DNA of 64,000 nt from Neoarius graeffei. Its lineage: Eukaryota > Chordata > Actinopteri > Siluriformes > Ariidae. This document shows positions 30,341 through 41,722 of the stretch, piece by piece (within the stretch, counting starts at the first letter, position 1; each line of letters opens with the position of its first letter). Both the position numbers and the translations under genes were made by a program. The notes below the pieces were generated by a model. The model searched no databases. It worked only from the letters and a program-made list of their open reading frames with translations, and was not told the DNA's origin. The stretch covers positions 6,242,460-6,306,459 of the forward strand of contig NC_083578.1 of NCBI RefSeq assembly GCF_027579695.1. The letters run 5' to 3'.

Positions 30341-30498
30341 GGAAGAACCAGCTGGAGGAGCTCACTGATTATTAAATAGGAAGCAAGTTAAACAAAGATG
30401 AAATATGGTGAGATGAGTTGAAGCTTCACAGATTGCTATTTGAGGTAACATTGCTAGTAAGTTTATACAGAGAGCCTGGGCAGCTATGCAATAACATT

Positions 30499-30847
30499 CC
30501 ATCCATCCATTACCACTTATCCTGTGCAGGGTTGCAGGCAAGTTGGAGCCTATCCCAACTGACTACGGGCAAGAGGCAGGGTACACCCTGGACAAGTTGC
30601 CAGGTCATCGCAGGGTTGACACATAGAGACAAACAACTATTCACACCTACAGTCAATTTAGAGCCACCAATTAACCTAACCTGCATGTCTTTGGACTGTG
30701 GGGGAAACTGGAGGAAATTCACACAGACACAGGGAGAACATGCAAACTCCACACAGAAAGGCTCTCGTCAGCCACTGGCCTTGAACCCATGACCTTCTTG
30801 CTGTGAGGCAACAGTGCTAACCACTACACCACCATGCTGCCCCTACA
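30499..30847 (-). repeat. tRNA-headed SINE, copy 6 (older)
   Basis: A diverged reverse copy of the main SINE with target duplication CAATAACATT at 30489-30498 and 30848-30857. It has many substitutions relative to the other copies and a CCATCCATCCATT-type tail, so it is an older subfamily. Confidence 0.88.
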
Positions 30848-30857
30848 CAATAACATT

Positions 30858-31440
30858 TATTCTTTAATCTAGTGCAGTTTGAATGAATAAGGGCAGGTCA
30901 GGCTGGATGGTACTGCCTCCGGGCACAGTTGGTAAAATTCTGAAATTCAAAGCAGGACAAGAATCAGCCATGGTTGTCCAAGCCTGGAATATGGCTGTTC
31001 AAATGATGAAATTATCCAACACAGAGGACCATGTGAGGCACGTCATGAATCTATTAATAACAGAACTGAGGAGTGCCCTTGTTAATGATGTTTACAGCTG
31101 CTGCCTCATTGTCACAAAAACAGGATTTGCTTCTTGACAAGTGTTTACCCCATAGAAGATGAGCTACACAATTGGGTAGATTCCATTAGAGCAGTGGAAG
31201 AAGTGTCAGCTGACAAGGATGTCAATTCTTTTGTGGGGAAATGTAGGAAATGACAATGTTATTGCTTTTGTTGCTGTTTTCTTCCCTGTCCGTTATGTTT
31301 CTTTTTCTGGTCTTGACGAAAGCCCAGTTGGGATACCCACACTTCTGAAGTGCTTCCTTGATTGTGTTTTTGCTCCTTCTCTTTTCCCTCTACCGTGGTA
31401 ATGGTATGACAGAATATTGTCTCATTTCAGGACTGCAATG
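30858..31440. other. Unassigned stretch
   Basis: No recognised gene or repeat. An 84-codon frame at 30883-31137 (MNKGRSGWMVLPPG...) has no known motif and no neighbours to support it. It may be part of an unrecognised element. Confidence 0.35.
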
Positions 31441-31449
31441 TATGCATTT

Positions 31450-32330
31450 TAGCCAGAGGTGGTTTGAAAGAGGGGTAAAATAAGCCACCTTCATCAACGT
31501 GGAATGACCATCACTGAACAGAGGAGGTGGTCTGAGACGTCACTTATCAGCCACCTACAATGCAGTCCTTGGCACACTTCCCAGGAAATTGAATACACAT
31601 CCACACCAAGGCTCAGCTGACTTCAATGACTCACATGATGGCAGAGAGAGCCAACAACCCACAGATCGCCCTAATGACCTTCTAGGCTGCTAATATAGTT
31701 CACACCCAACCTCCAGTGAGCCTAACACCTACAGGATGACTGAGAGGGTCAACAACCCAAGTGACCTCAACAACTCTCTTTAGGGTTCTGTGGTTGGTAG
31801 AAGAGAGCAACTGGACTTGCTTGAAGATTCTTGAAGACGTTTCGCATCTCGTCTGAAAGGCTTCCTCAGTTCTGTCTGACTAATAGGGAGTATCAAGTAT
31901 TTATCCTCTCATGGATCATCATAGAATCCGAATCAGAATGCTGATGGCTGCATTGTAGGTGGCTGATAAAAGATGTCTTAGACACCCACCTCTGTTCAGT
32001 GATGGATCTGATTCGGATTCTATAATGATCCATGAGAGGATAAATACTTGATACTCCCTATTAGTCAGACAGAACTGAGGAAGCCTTTCAGACGAGAGGC
32101 GAAACGTCTTCAAGAATCTTCAAGCAAGTCCAGTTGCTCTCTTCTACCAACCACAGATTACTATGTACCTGGATGACTGGGTATCTTCACAGATATCTCT
32201 TTAGGGTTGCTTTTGGTCCACTAGAAGATAAATACCTGGAACTCCCCATAAATCAGCCAGAGCTGAAGAAGCCTTTCAGATGAGAGGTGAAACGTCTTCA
32301 AGAATTTCAAGCAAGTCCAGTTGCCTTCTT
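31450..32330. mobile_element. Penelope-like element fragments, partly palindromic
   Basis: Three pieces of the 3' part of a Penelope-like (GIY-YIG) retroelement. The first, + strand at about 31490-31660, encodes NRGGGLRRHLSATYNAVLGT, typical of the endonuclease C-terminus. A second on the - strand at about 31995-31935 encodes PSLNRGGCLRHLLSATYNA. Third, a 147-bp inverted repeat (31789-31935 versus 32007-32155) and a further partial copy (32220-32325) carry the TTTCAGAYGAGAGGYGAAAC untranslated tail. Clade is assigned from memory of the protein motif. No reverse transcriptase is present. Confidence 0.6.
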
Positions 32331-32339
32331 TAGCACATA

Positions 32340-32508
32340 CAGTTTAAGCCACATGTTTTGGACTGTGGGAGGAAACCCATACAGGCACAACATGCAAACT
32401 CAGACATGGAGAAAACATACAAACTCCACACAGTCAGCTGCAAGGTTCACACCCAGAACCTTCTTGCTTGAAGACAATGGTGCTAACCACTGCACCATCA
32501 TGCCACCC
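32340..32508 (-). repeat. Degenerate SINE fragment (copy 7)
   Basis: The head half of an old, reverse-oriented copy of the main SINE, recognisable from TTTTGGACTGTGGGAGGAAA through CCAGAACCTTCTTGCTTG to GGTGCTAACCACTGCACCAT. The tail half is missing. Confidence 0.8.
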
Positions 32509-32509
32509 A

Positions 32510-33110
32510 GGCTGGAACTGATCTGATGGAAATTTCAAATGATCAGGTGTTTGCCTGTAAATAATAATTCTGAAATGAACACAGCAGGATGACATTTTTT
32601 AAAAATGCCAAATGGAACATAAAAAGAGGAAATGCGTTAGCCTTTTTGGGGGGGAAATGGTTAATTTGTCATATTTTTCTATAAAGGAACAAAGTGAACT
32701 TCGCTTTTGAAAGTAGAAAAAAAGGCCTTGATTTTACCGCTCCCCAGGCTTCTATGTGGCTTCAATCAAAGATACAAAAGTGTAGTATGATGTTTTCAAT
32801 CATCTATAATGTTTTTGGGGAATTTATGAACTGTACAGCAATGTTCATTTGGCCTGAATGTTTGGTATGTTGTGTGTGCCCATGGTGGAGCTCTGGGGAT
32901 TTTTTTTTTCTGAACTGGTATTATCCAGTTTACCACACAGGTACCTTATATATAACAGCTACATTTTTCCAACACAGAATTTCCGCATTATTTGAGTTTT
33001 CTTGTTATTTTATCAGTATTCAAGCCATTTCATATGATTATTAGCTAATTATCCTACCTATCTTTTGACTGTTGGTCTCTCTGTGTGTTTTTAGGGTACA
33101 TAATACTAAA
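32510..33110. other. Gene-free AT-rich stretch
   Basis: Nothing recognised. A 116-codon frame at 32694-33044 is AT-driven and lacks known motifs. Confidence 0.5.
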
Positions 33111-33114
33111 GTAT

Positions 33115-33560
33115 TTTAGAATTAGAATCACTTTATTCACTTTGTATACAGGAATGTACAGAAGTTTGGCAGATCATTGTTAGCACAATCAGACCTTCAG
33201 ACCTACAAAAAATGCAGACTTTATACACAATGCACTTCATTAGAACATCTGTAAATCTGCTCATTTATATGTAGTGATCCAGTCAGCCAATCATGTGGCA
33301 GCAATGTAATACATAAACTCATATAGATTTAATGACTTTTGTTGTGGCATGGCTGTTGGTGAGTATTTCAGAAACTGTTGATCACATCCAAGTCTCTAGG
33401 GTTTACACAGAATAGTGGTGGTGGGAGCATAAAAACATACAGTGAAAATAGCAGTTCTGAGGGTGGAGATGCTTTGTTTATGAGAGAGGTTAGAAGAGAA
33501 TGGCCAGATGGGTTCGAGCTAACAGGAAGTCTATGGTAACCGAAATAGAGCAGACAAGCT
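33115..33560 (+). mobile_element. LINE/SINE 3' end piece and Tc1-like N-terminal fragment
   Basis: 33115-33240 has AGAATCACTTTATTCACTTT, a type of 3' end shared by several fish LINEs and SINEs. 33245-33560 is a degenerate fragment of a Tc1-like transposon. It holds relics of the helix-turn-helix region (GGCATGGCTGTTGGTGAGTA, TCAGAAACTGTTGATC, TCTCTAGGGTTTACA) and the following basic segment (AGAAGAGAATGGCCAGATGG). A related fragment occurs at 58330-58753. Confidence 0.5.
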
Positions 33561-33797
33561 CACCCAAACTTGACAGGTGAGGACCGAGTCTGTGGTGTAT
33601 GTGTATATACTGCCATCTAGTGTTTCCTAAATGGGCAATGCACTTCTGAAATGGTGAAAAACTGCAGCTCCATACAGGAACAGAGATTCTGCTGCTCAGA
33701 AACACAAGTATAACATCAAGAGTAAATAGTGATGTAGCAAGTCTTCAGTGAGTATAGACCTAACACCATCTGGTTAAATATATATAAGAGTTAAGGA

Positions 33798-33832
<35 letters not shown>

Positions 33833-33981
33833 ACATAAACACACAATTGTTCTTAATATCTTGGCATTTAAGGCCATGTGTGTGAATTGTAACATGCTAT
33901 GGAGAGAAACAGGATGTGTGGAGGCTCAGAGTGATGTTTACTGTGGGAGATCCAACAGCTATAGCCCTACTTCACTGCAGG

Positions 33982-35828
33982 CAGGGCTGCTGACAGCTTT
34001 GGCTGGGCCCGGGACAAAATGCTCTGAATGGGCCCCCCCAACAACCCCCCCGGGCCAACCCACACACACACACACACACACACACCTCTCTTATCCCAGT
34101 CTCTACTCACTCCAACCCTTAAATGACAGGTATTCAAAAACCATTCAACCGGTCAACAACCATTTCATTTTAGCATTTCAACATTTTTACAGTTTTAACA
34201 TTTTAACATTTCCTTAGTCTGCAACTATTCAGGTGCAAAATGCAATGTGCCGGACTTTTGTTGTGCGTGCGTGCGTACTGTCCAGTGTGAAAAGCAGAGA
34301 AGAACACACCGCTCGAGAAACGGCGGGATATGATTGCGGGCTAATGTGAATATTCTTAGCTTCAATCAGATATATGAAACACAATGTTATTAAGCCGTTG
34401 TGGTTATGAAATGATTCAATGCCCTGTGCGTTTGATATGGTGTTCAGTGTGACTTGCTCTCCCCTCGTTTTTTGTAACATGAATTGCGTGCCGCGCGTGC
34501 CTTGGTTGGGGTTACTTTACGGGGCTGGAAAAAGTTGGCTGTGTTTTACCCAGTGATGGGAATAACGGCGTTAGAAATAAACGGCGTTACTTTTTTTAGT
34601 AACGAGTAATCTAACTAATTACTTTTTACATCGTTATAACGCCGTTCCCATTACTTACAATAAAATACTACGCGTTACTTTATTAAAGCTGTTCTCATCT
34701 GGCACGCTGCTCGTTCAGCCTTTCTTTACTCTGCTTTCGTGTGGGGCGGGGAGACACGAGACAACGGCACAGTAAGCCAATCAGAGTAGATTTGGACAAC
34801 ATACGTAGGTAGGCCACGCCTACTGCACTACTGCGCACTTTCAATCGGAAGACACAGCGATGGCGAGTGGTCAGCCCAGCACTGCGCTTTCACACTGGAA
34901 ATACAGCCAGGACTTTTCATTACTTGAAATAAAAGGCAAGAGTGTTTACGTGCAATGCACATTATGTCGAGGAACAAAGCGTTTGTCCTCGTCAGTGGCC
35001 AGTAATTAGTAACATAATTTTAATAACTACAAAAATATATTACATTTGATAGATGTCATCTCACATTGTCCCACAAAAATATTAATATAGTGTAGATAAC
35101 ATTACTAATTGGTTCTGTTAAGTGTCCATTTCAGTCATTAAACACATTTAACATTCACTTTTATTATGATTACACTAATTGAATTTGATTTTTTTTGAGG
35201 GGGAACAAAATGTAACGGAATAATTACTTTCCCTGGTAATTAGTTACTTTTATGACAAAGTAACTCCATTACTAACTCAGTTACTTTTTGGGAAAAGTAA
35301 CTAGTAACTATAACTAATTACTTTTTGAAAGTAACGTGCCCAACACTGGTCTTACCTGGCTCAGCTGCCCCACTGCCTTTGCTAGTACCTGCTGCATCAT
35401 CCGAATCTTTGTTAAAATATTTATGCAGTGAGCCCCTGAGTCTCTTGGTTTCTTCCTCTCCTTTTCTCTTTTCTTTTCTTTTCTGTGCTCCATTGTGCAT
35501 GTTGGCAAATGGCACGCACGCTGATTGTCGAAGCGCTATGATCGAACGATGTCGTTTTTTTCCCCTTAATCAAAGAGTCAGACCAAACCATTTTTGCATT
35601 AGGGGTGGTAGGGGGTTCTTGACGCCTTTTTCAAAGACAATAAAGGCAAAAGATCTAGAAATCATTTATTGAATGCAAATATAGCACATTTCTCCCCCAA
35701 ATCAACACATTTTGAAATGAAATAAAATAATCACAACTTCATGAGAGCCCAGTTCTGCCCCCCCCCCCCCCCCCCATTCCTGGGCCCGGGACAACATACC
35801 CGTTTGTCCCCCCCTGTCGGCGGGCCTG
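33982..35828 (-). mobile_element. Outer hAT element
   Basis: Ends CAGGGCTGCTGACAG and CTGTCGGCGGGCCTG, flanked by an exact 8-bp duplication ACTGCAGG (33974-33981 and 35829-35836). Subterminal GGGCCCGGGACA occurs near both ends in inverted orientation. On the - strand at 35510-35320 it keeps a frame (NGAQKRKEKRKGEEETKRLR, then GSLHKYFNKDSDDAAG) like the N-terminus of ZMYM1-like hAT transposases. The rest of the transposase is gone. A second hAT element is inserted at 34551-35348. Confidence 0.88.
34551..35348 (+). mobile_element. Inner hAT element with BED-finger exon
   Basis: A 798-bp element with ends CAGTGATGGGAATAACG and AAAGTAACGTGCCCAACACTG-type, flanked by GTTTTACC and GTCTTACC (7 of 8 match; 34543-34550 and 35349-35356). 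AGTAAC/GTTACT phrases are repeated near both ends. A + strand exon from 34860 encodes MASGQPSTALSHWKYSQDFS, then a V.CTLC half of a BED-type zinc finger and RGTKRLSSSV. It is a truncated first exon of a hAT transposase. Confidence 0.87.
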
Positions 35829-35836
35829 ACTGCAGG

Positions 35837-36480
35837 GGTCAACACATAGGACGGCAGCAAACAGAGCGGCAAACAGTCTCAAAAGCAGGAAACACAGTAT
35901 ATGGAATTTACAAACTCAAAAAAGGGAACTGAGACTAAAAGCCAATTTACACTAAAAATCTGCAACATGACAAAAGCATTTCACAATGTCACAGAGACAA
36001 GCTGCAGTGGTCTAAATTGATAGCAAGCCAATGAGAGAACAGTGGTGCCCCCTTTCCACCACAGACCTCCCAAATGACCCACATCTGGTGGGTCAGACTG
36101 GAAAAATGATATCCAAACCAGCTGACCCACCAAGATATGGAAAAACCTGATATCAGAAAAATCTAAAGAGCAATGTCAGTGATCTGTCAGGCTTTATAGT
36201 GGAGCTCCATTAAGAGAATATGGTAATATTGACATGAATTTTGATGGGTTTTGTGACCACAGGGTACCCAATCGTAAGTGCAAGATAACGTAGCTCATAA
36301 ACACTTGACCACCAGACAATGAAATTTGTATCTTTATTTAAATAAGATAGATGGGTTTTTATCCAGCACTTATTTTTAATTTGCTTTTTAAAAAATATGT
36401 GGGATTATTTACTAACACATTTTACACTCATTAGTAGCTCTGCTTTTAGGCAGTACCTACACCTTTTAAAACTTTACGCT
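35837..36480. other. Gene-free stretch
   Basis: No gene or named repeat is recognised between the outer hAT element and the decayed transposase that follows. Confidence 0.5.
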
Positions 36481-37363
36481 GACTTTCAGAAAGTTAACTT
36501 TTGGTATAATTGTAACAGCATTTACGTATGAGTGGGACAAATTTCAGGATTAGGCCTGGATAATGCCATAAGTAATGGTCTTTAGGTCTCAAGTTGATAT
36601 CTGGAAACAGTGCCTTCCTGGTTTCCAAATATTCTTGAATGAAAGCATCCAGATAAGTGACCTGAGCCTTAGAAATTTGCTGAGCACAAATTCGGTCAAC
36701 AATGTCCTTAAACTGCAAAGTTAACTGCCCCACATTATCTTGGGGGTCCTGCACTTTGTCTCCAATTATGAGAGGCAACAATCTCAAGAAGTTCCAATTT
36801 TGAACAGCTTGTCCACCAAGTTTCAATGTTTTAGGACTGACCTCACAAGGTTTGGAGCAAGCATCTGTTGCTTTGTATTTAAACTGCTTGATGAGGTAAA
36901 GAGCAACATCGTATGAGAGGACACCCTCAAAGATGTCATGACCGAGACATGGGGGCATGCTAGGTCAGCAAACATCAAAGTTTTGTAAAGAATTAAATAC
37001 TGACCTGAACTTTATCCCTTGTACTTCTGGCTTATCTTCTGTCTCCAGCTGTTCAGTGGCAGATCTATATGTTTCTCGAGTCTGCTCAGGTCCAGAGATA
37101 GCTGGATCAGCACCCTGAAATTCAGTTCGAGTAATCAGACAATATCTGCAGAAGTACTCAGATGAACTGAAATTTTCTGTAAAACCACCAATGCAGTGAG
37201 AGCCCAAGTTGTCTCCAGCAATGCAGTAGAGAGCTCCCTTTACAACAGATTTATCTATCATTGTTATCCCATTTTCCTCTAGTACCTTCAAATCAGCCAG
37301 GAGTTCTGAAAAATCTTTGGCATGGCCAAATTCCTTGAAATCCTTCTCTCTACACAGTAAAAC

Positions 37364-37806
37364 TGTCATGCTCAGCCCCGGACTTCCACTCCGGAGATTT
37401 ATTATCTCCCAGTTCAGCGCTAATCCGGATCCGGGACGGGACTTTCATCTTGCTGGCATTCACTTCCTGGTTTGCTCTGCTGTGTATAAAAAGGCGGTTC
37501 TCAGACAGGGACCCTGCCAGAATGTCTCGTTGGTTTTTCACATTGTCTCTGTGCTATTATTGCTTCTTGGATTTTTGCTCTGTTTTGCCTGTTTCTTGTC
37601 AGCCTTTAGCACTACGTTTTTGTCTTTTTTCATGTTTGTTGTGCTCCGTTTTTGTCTGGACTATTTTTTTATGCTAGTGTTTTTTGTCCCAAGTTTTTTC
37701 TGGATTATTTTTGGTTTATTTTTACTCCTGTTAAATCTTATTATTGGATTTACTGGTCTGTGTTCTGCTCTTGGATCCTACTCACCACATCTCGCCTCCC
37801 ATAACA
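37364..37806. repeat. Solo LTR (probable)
   Basis: A 443-bp block beginning TGTCATGC and ending ATAACA, flanked by AAAC on both sides (37360-37363 and 37807-37810). It contains a TATA-like TATAAAAAGG at about 37486. The coding frames of the host transposase are recognisable on each side, so it is an insertion. No internal retroelement sequence is present. It is read as the recombination remnant of an LTR retrotransposon of unknown family. Confidence 0.6.
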
Positions 37807-38371
37807 AAACCCAGCTGCATATGATCAGCATTTGATCAGGCATGGGGGGAGATGTTGAGTAGAGAGAAGTACACAACCAAAACCTTGTGCTTCTTTTTCA
37901 CAGAACCCAGCATGTTCACTACTTCAGATGCATCCTGGTATACTAGAACCAGCTTGAGACAACTTGGGTTTTCCTGAAAAAAATGCTTGACACAAACACC
38001 TTACCATTGCAACAGTCACTGAGAGCATCTATTTTGGAAACATTATTAGGATCCACTGACATGAGACCTTGCCAAAAATCAGATTCCAGCATACCCTTTA
38101 AAGTATTTAGCACAGGCACATAATAGACAAATCTCTCTGTCTTGTTCTCGTCGCTGCCCAAAAACACTGTTTTGGGCTCAACATATTTGAACACATCTTT
38201 AAAGCACTGGGCTCTCGAGTAAGCAGTCCTCATGGGCCCTGTGTGGCAAGCTGAGAACAAGTCAGATTGTTTTCCTGTGTCACAGATTTTTAGTGTCTTC
38301 ATCTGAAACTGACTTTTCTTTTAGAAGTGAGTTTAATCTATTCAAAGTATATGTCTGTCCCAATTCATGTA

Positions 38372-39861
38372 CTAGTACATCTCAAAGAATTAGAATACCA
38401 TGAAAAAGTTCCTTTTTTTCATAATTTAATTCAAAAAGGTAAACTTTCATATATTCTATATTCATTACATGTAAAGTGAAATAGTTAAAGCCTTTTTTGT
38501 TTTAATTTTGATGATTATGGCTTATAGCTCATGAAAATCAGAAATCCAGTATCGCAAATTATTAGAATATTCCCTAAGATCAATCAACAAAAGGATTTAC
38601 AATACAGAAATGTCCAACTTCTGAAAAGTATATTCATTTATACACTCAATACTTGGTTGGAGCTCCTTTACCATGAATTACTGTATCAATGCGGTGTGGC
38701 ATGGAGGTGATCAGTCTGTGGCACTGCTGAGGTGTTATTGAAGCCCAGGTTGCTTTGATAGTGGCCTTCAGCGTATCTGTATTTTTGGGTCGGGTGTTTC
38801 TCATCTTCCTCTTGACAATACCCCATAGATTCTCTATGGGGTTCAGGTCAGGCAAGTTGGCTGGCCAATCAAACACAGTAATATCATAGTCAGCAAACCA
38901 TTTGGTAGTAGTTTTGGCACTGTGGGTAGGTGCTAAGTCCTGCTGGAAAAGGAAATCAGCATCTCCAAAAAGCTCGTCAGCAGATGGAAGCATGAAGTGC
39001 TCTAAAATCTCCTGGTAGATGGCTGTGTTGACTTTGGACTTGATAAAATACAGTGGACCAACACCAGCAGATGACATGGCACCCCAAATCATCACAGACT
39101 GTGGAAACTTCACACTGGGCTTCAAACACCTTGGATTCTGTGCCTCTCCACTCTTCCTCCAGACTCTAGAACCATGATTTCCAAATTAAATGCAAAATGT
39201 ACTTTCATCTGAAAAGAGGACTTTGGACCACTGAGCAACAGTCCATTTCTTTCTCTCCTTAGCTCAGATAAGACACTTCTGACATTGTCTCTGGCTCAGG
39301 AGTAGCTTGATATTAGGAATGTGAAAGTTGTATCCCCTTTCTTGAAGATGTCTGTTCGTAATGGGTCTTGATACACTGACACCAGCCTCAGTCCACTCCT
39401 TGTGAAGCTCTCCCAAGTTCTTGAATCAACTTTTCTTGACAATCCTCTCAAGACTGCGGCCATCCCTGTTGCTTGTGCACCTTTTCCAGCCACCCTTTTC
39501 AGCAATGACCTTTTGTGGCTTACCCTCCTTGTGGAGGGCATCAGTAATCATCTTCTGGACAACAGTCAAGTCAGCAGTCTTCCCCATGATTGTGGTTGTG
39601 TGTACTGAACTAGACCGAGAGATACACTGTGTTCATACTGTTTTACTCAAACTCGAAATGAAATATTCTAATATTTTGAGATGGGGTTTTTTATGTTTTT
39701 GTACTGTATGCCATACTGATTAAAATTAAAATAGAAAAATGCTTGAAACATTTTAGTTTATGTGTAATGAGTCTATAATATATAACATTTTCACTTTCTT
39801 AAATAACTGATGGAAAATATCGAACTTTTTCACAATATTCTAATTTTTTGAGATGCACTAG
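38372..39861 (-). mobile_element. Tc1 transposon C
   Basis: A 1490-bp element with inverted ends CTAGTACATCTCAAAGAATT and its near reverse complement, flanked by TA (38370-38371 and 39862-39863). It belongs to a third Tc1 family, different from A and B. It lies inside the decayed CACTA-like transposase and splits its coding sequence exactly at a TA. Confidence 0.95.
38646..39587 (-). pseudogene. Tc1 transposase C, frameshifted
   Basis: It starts at ATG 39587 (MGKTADLTVVQKMI...). The N-terminal helix-turn-helix region and the first catalytic block (FSDESKF-type, about 39210) lie in different frames. The C-terminal part is open from 39125 to 38646 with D in FLFQQDLAPTHSA and E in LPDLNPIENLWG. 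At least two frame breaks separate the N-terminal half from the C-terminal half, so it is inactive. Confidence 0.82.
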
Positions 39862-40032
39862 TATATTCTGTATTTCTTCAACAATGTTTTGAATGGTAGA
39901 TGCTGGAAGATGATGTTCATACATGTCAACCCCTCACGGCTCTCACCTGTACTCCCTGGTAAAGAAATCCATAATTTCCATACCAAATCCATAGTAATAT
40001 TTCATGCATAATAAAAATGTATCAGATCTTAC

Positions 40033-40326
40033 CTAATACCTAATGTCAGATACAACCTTTGTTGGCTTTTGCGTGAAGAAATGAATTGACGGCTGTCTCT
40101 TTTTCTGGTTTGCATTCTTCATATGCATTTGAGATTTCATGTGTTCCCTCACGTCGTAAATTCCAGAGGCAAACACTTTCACGTCTCTACAACAAATTGT
40201 GCAGTTGACATACTCAGCACCCATTCTGGAAGCGATAATTATTCCATTGAATGTTTCTGTCCATTCGGGTAGAAAGCGACCTCCAGTTTTAGATGTTTTG
40301 AGTTTTTTCTTCGGTGGTGCCGACAT
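40033..40326 (-). CDS. BED-like zinc-finger ORF, hAT N-terminus
   Basis: A 97-residue frame. It has a basic start (MSAPPKKKLK), the phrase FLPEWTETFNGIIIASRMGA, and a C2H2-like finger (CTICCRDVKV...EHMKSQMHMKN). This is the layout of the BED-type finger that opens many hAT transposases and ZBED proteins. No catalytic domain follows, so it is an isolated first exon or truncated transposon gene. Its position inside a region of older transposon pieces favours a mobile-element origin over a host gene. Confidence 0.5.
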   Translation of the reverse strand: MSAPPKKKLKTSKTGGRFLPEWTETFNGIIIASRMGAEYVNCTICCRDVKVFASGIYDVREHMKSQMHMKNANQKKRQPSIHFFTQKPTKVVSDIRY

Positions 40327-40506
40327 CTTGACCTCTTGACCTGTCTATTGTTACGCTACATGTGCTGTTTTTCCCAATGTCTGTGTTTTCTGGACATATG
40401 GGAGGTAAATGAAGATTTTACAGAGAACACACTTTTGCATCCTCCCACTGGGCAAGCCCCATGATGTCCCTCTTCTATGTGCTCCTTTAAGTGAGCAACC
40501 AAAGCT

Positions 40507-40860
40507 TTAGTCGTTCAAATTCTGTAAAGCTGCTTTGCGACAATGTTTATTGTTAAAAGCGCTGTACAAATAAACTTGATTTTGATTTTTTTTTTTAGTT
40601 CCCTCACACTGGCATTCACAAAGTGAAACGGTGCATTTTAATGCTGTTAAGGTCATATCCTGAGTAACTGTTGTGGTACCATTGTGGTGGCGATAGAAGT
40701 GAGATCTTAAAGCTGCATATCCAGAAAACACCTGCTTACAACTTGTTTCAACACATTTAAAAATATATTGGGGTTCATTGCGATGCAGTTTGCAATGCAA
40801 AACATGTGCTTTCACAGACTGAACAGATTCTCCACATATGGTACAAGAATACATCCTCAA
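40507..40860 (-). CDS. C2H2 zinc-finger ORF upstream of the CACTA-like transposase
   Basis: A 117-residue frame with two C2H2-type fingers (CTICGESVQSVKAHVLHCKLH and CVETSCKQVFSGYAALRSHFYRHH). Small C2H2 modules of this kind often precede the fish transposase family whose remains lie downstream on the same strand. I therefore infer it is the first exon of that element. Its tail after residue 75 looks non-coding. A host origin cannot be excluded. Confidence 0.5.
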   Translation of the reverse strand: MRMYSCTICGESVQSVKAHVLHCKLHRNEPQYIFKCVETSCKQVFSGYAALRSHFYRHHNGTTTVTQDMTLTALKCTVSLCECQCEGTKKKNQNQVYLYSAFNNKHCRKAALQNLND

Positions 40861-40899
40861 TATTCAAACACACCGATGTTACATATATCCACTATCAAC

Positions 40900-41695
40900 A
40901 CGAGCGGCAAGGTTAGCTAACCTGAGGCTTCAACCTGAGGCTTCAGCCTGATGTCCAGCAAGGCGGGAAAATCCACACCTCATTAATCCAAAGCATTTTA
41001 TCATGCACCATAAAACGCAGTTACACTAATGAAACGATTGCTATTAATACACCCCATCTCCGAAACACGTCTTAACCTACAAAATTGACGTTACCAGGCT
41101 GTTATCAAAGTCTAATGTGGCTAACGTTAGCCGTAAAGCTAAGGCGACATATTGTTTGTGACGTTGACTGTAACACAACCGTCTTGATAAACTGAATAAA
41201 CCCAATCCAACTTTGATTATTTTCTTACCAAGATAACTGAAGGTGGGCTCTGGTTGAGGCAAAAATCCAGAAGGTTGACAAAGCTACTCCGTGAAAACCA
41301 AGGACGTGAACGTGTTGGTGCAGTCCAAAGCAAAACTTCCCCGGTGCTTATCAGAGGTTACTGGAGCCAGATGCAGTGCGCTGATTGGTCTGTTTGAATT
41401 CAGGCGCCTTGCTGCCAAATGATGCACAATGTCCAAACTACAGGGGGAAAAAATCTTATGAACTCAGTTGTGAGATGCTTTTAAAATCATTCAGATACGT
41501 TTTCCATATACTGTATAAATTGAATTTACCTCCATATGGTAACTAAAGAGGGACAGACAGAACAGACAACAGATTAATATTTTAATATTTTTAATATTTA
41601 AAAAAAAATGTAAGTGATCATAACACCCATCATTTCATTCGATGATGTAGTATCATAATACTAGCTACATCAAAAGGAATATAAAGGCCTGGCTT
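40900..41695. other. Mostly unassigned sequence
   Basis: Possible 5' end of the CACTA-like element (to about 41400), with an imperfect repeat CTGAGGCTTCAACCTGAGGC at 40922. The rest is AT-rich, and no gene is seen. Confidence 0.4.
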
Positions 41696-41722
41696 TTTTT
41701 TTTTTGGCTGTTATAAATATTA

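Larger units (their letters stand above)
36494..39960 (-). pseudogene. Decayed Tnp2/CACTA-like transposase, interrupted twice
   Basis: Pieces of one large protein on the - strand. From N to C they are: HHLPASTIQNIVEEIQNI just right of Tc1 C (39920-39864); HELGQTYTLNRLNSLLKEK just left of it (38371 on); FKDVFKYVEPKTVFLGSDEN and LVYQDASEVVNMLGSVKKKH (about 38220-37890). Then come LLCREKDFKEFGHAKDFSEL (37360), CRYCLITRTEF, and MPPCLGHDIFEGVLSYDVAL (36958) to RPKDHYLWHYPGLILKFVP (about 36550). Order and motifs resemble the Tnp2 type of CACTA transposase as found in fish; this assignment is by resemblance only. A Tc1 (38372-39861) and a solo LTR (37364-37806) are inserted in it, and it has further stops and shifts. 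Confidence 0.5.

Noticed and set aside
30883-31137. 84-codon frame MNKGRSGWMVLPPG...
   Set aside because: Looks protein-like, but it is isolated between repeats, with no motif or context. Not enough to call a gene.
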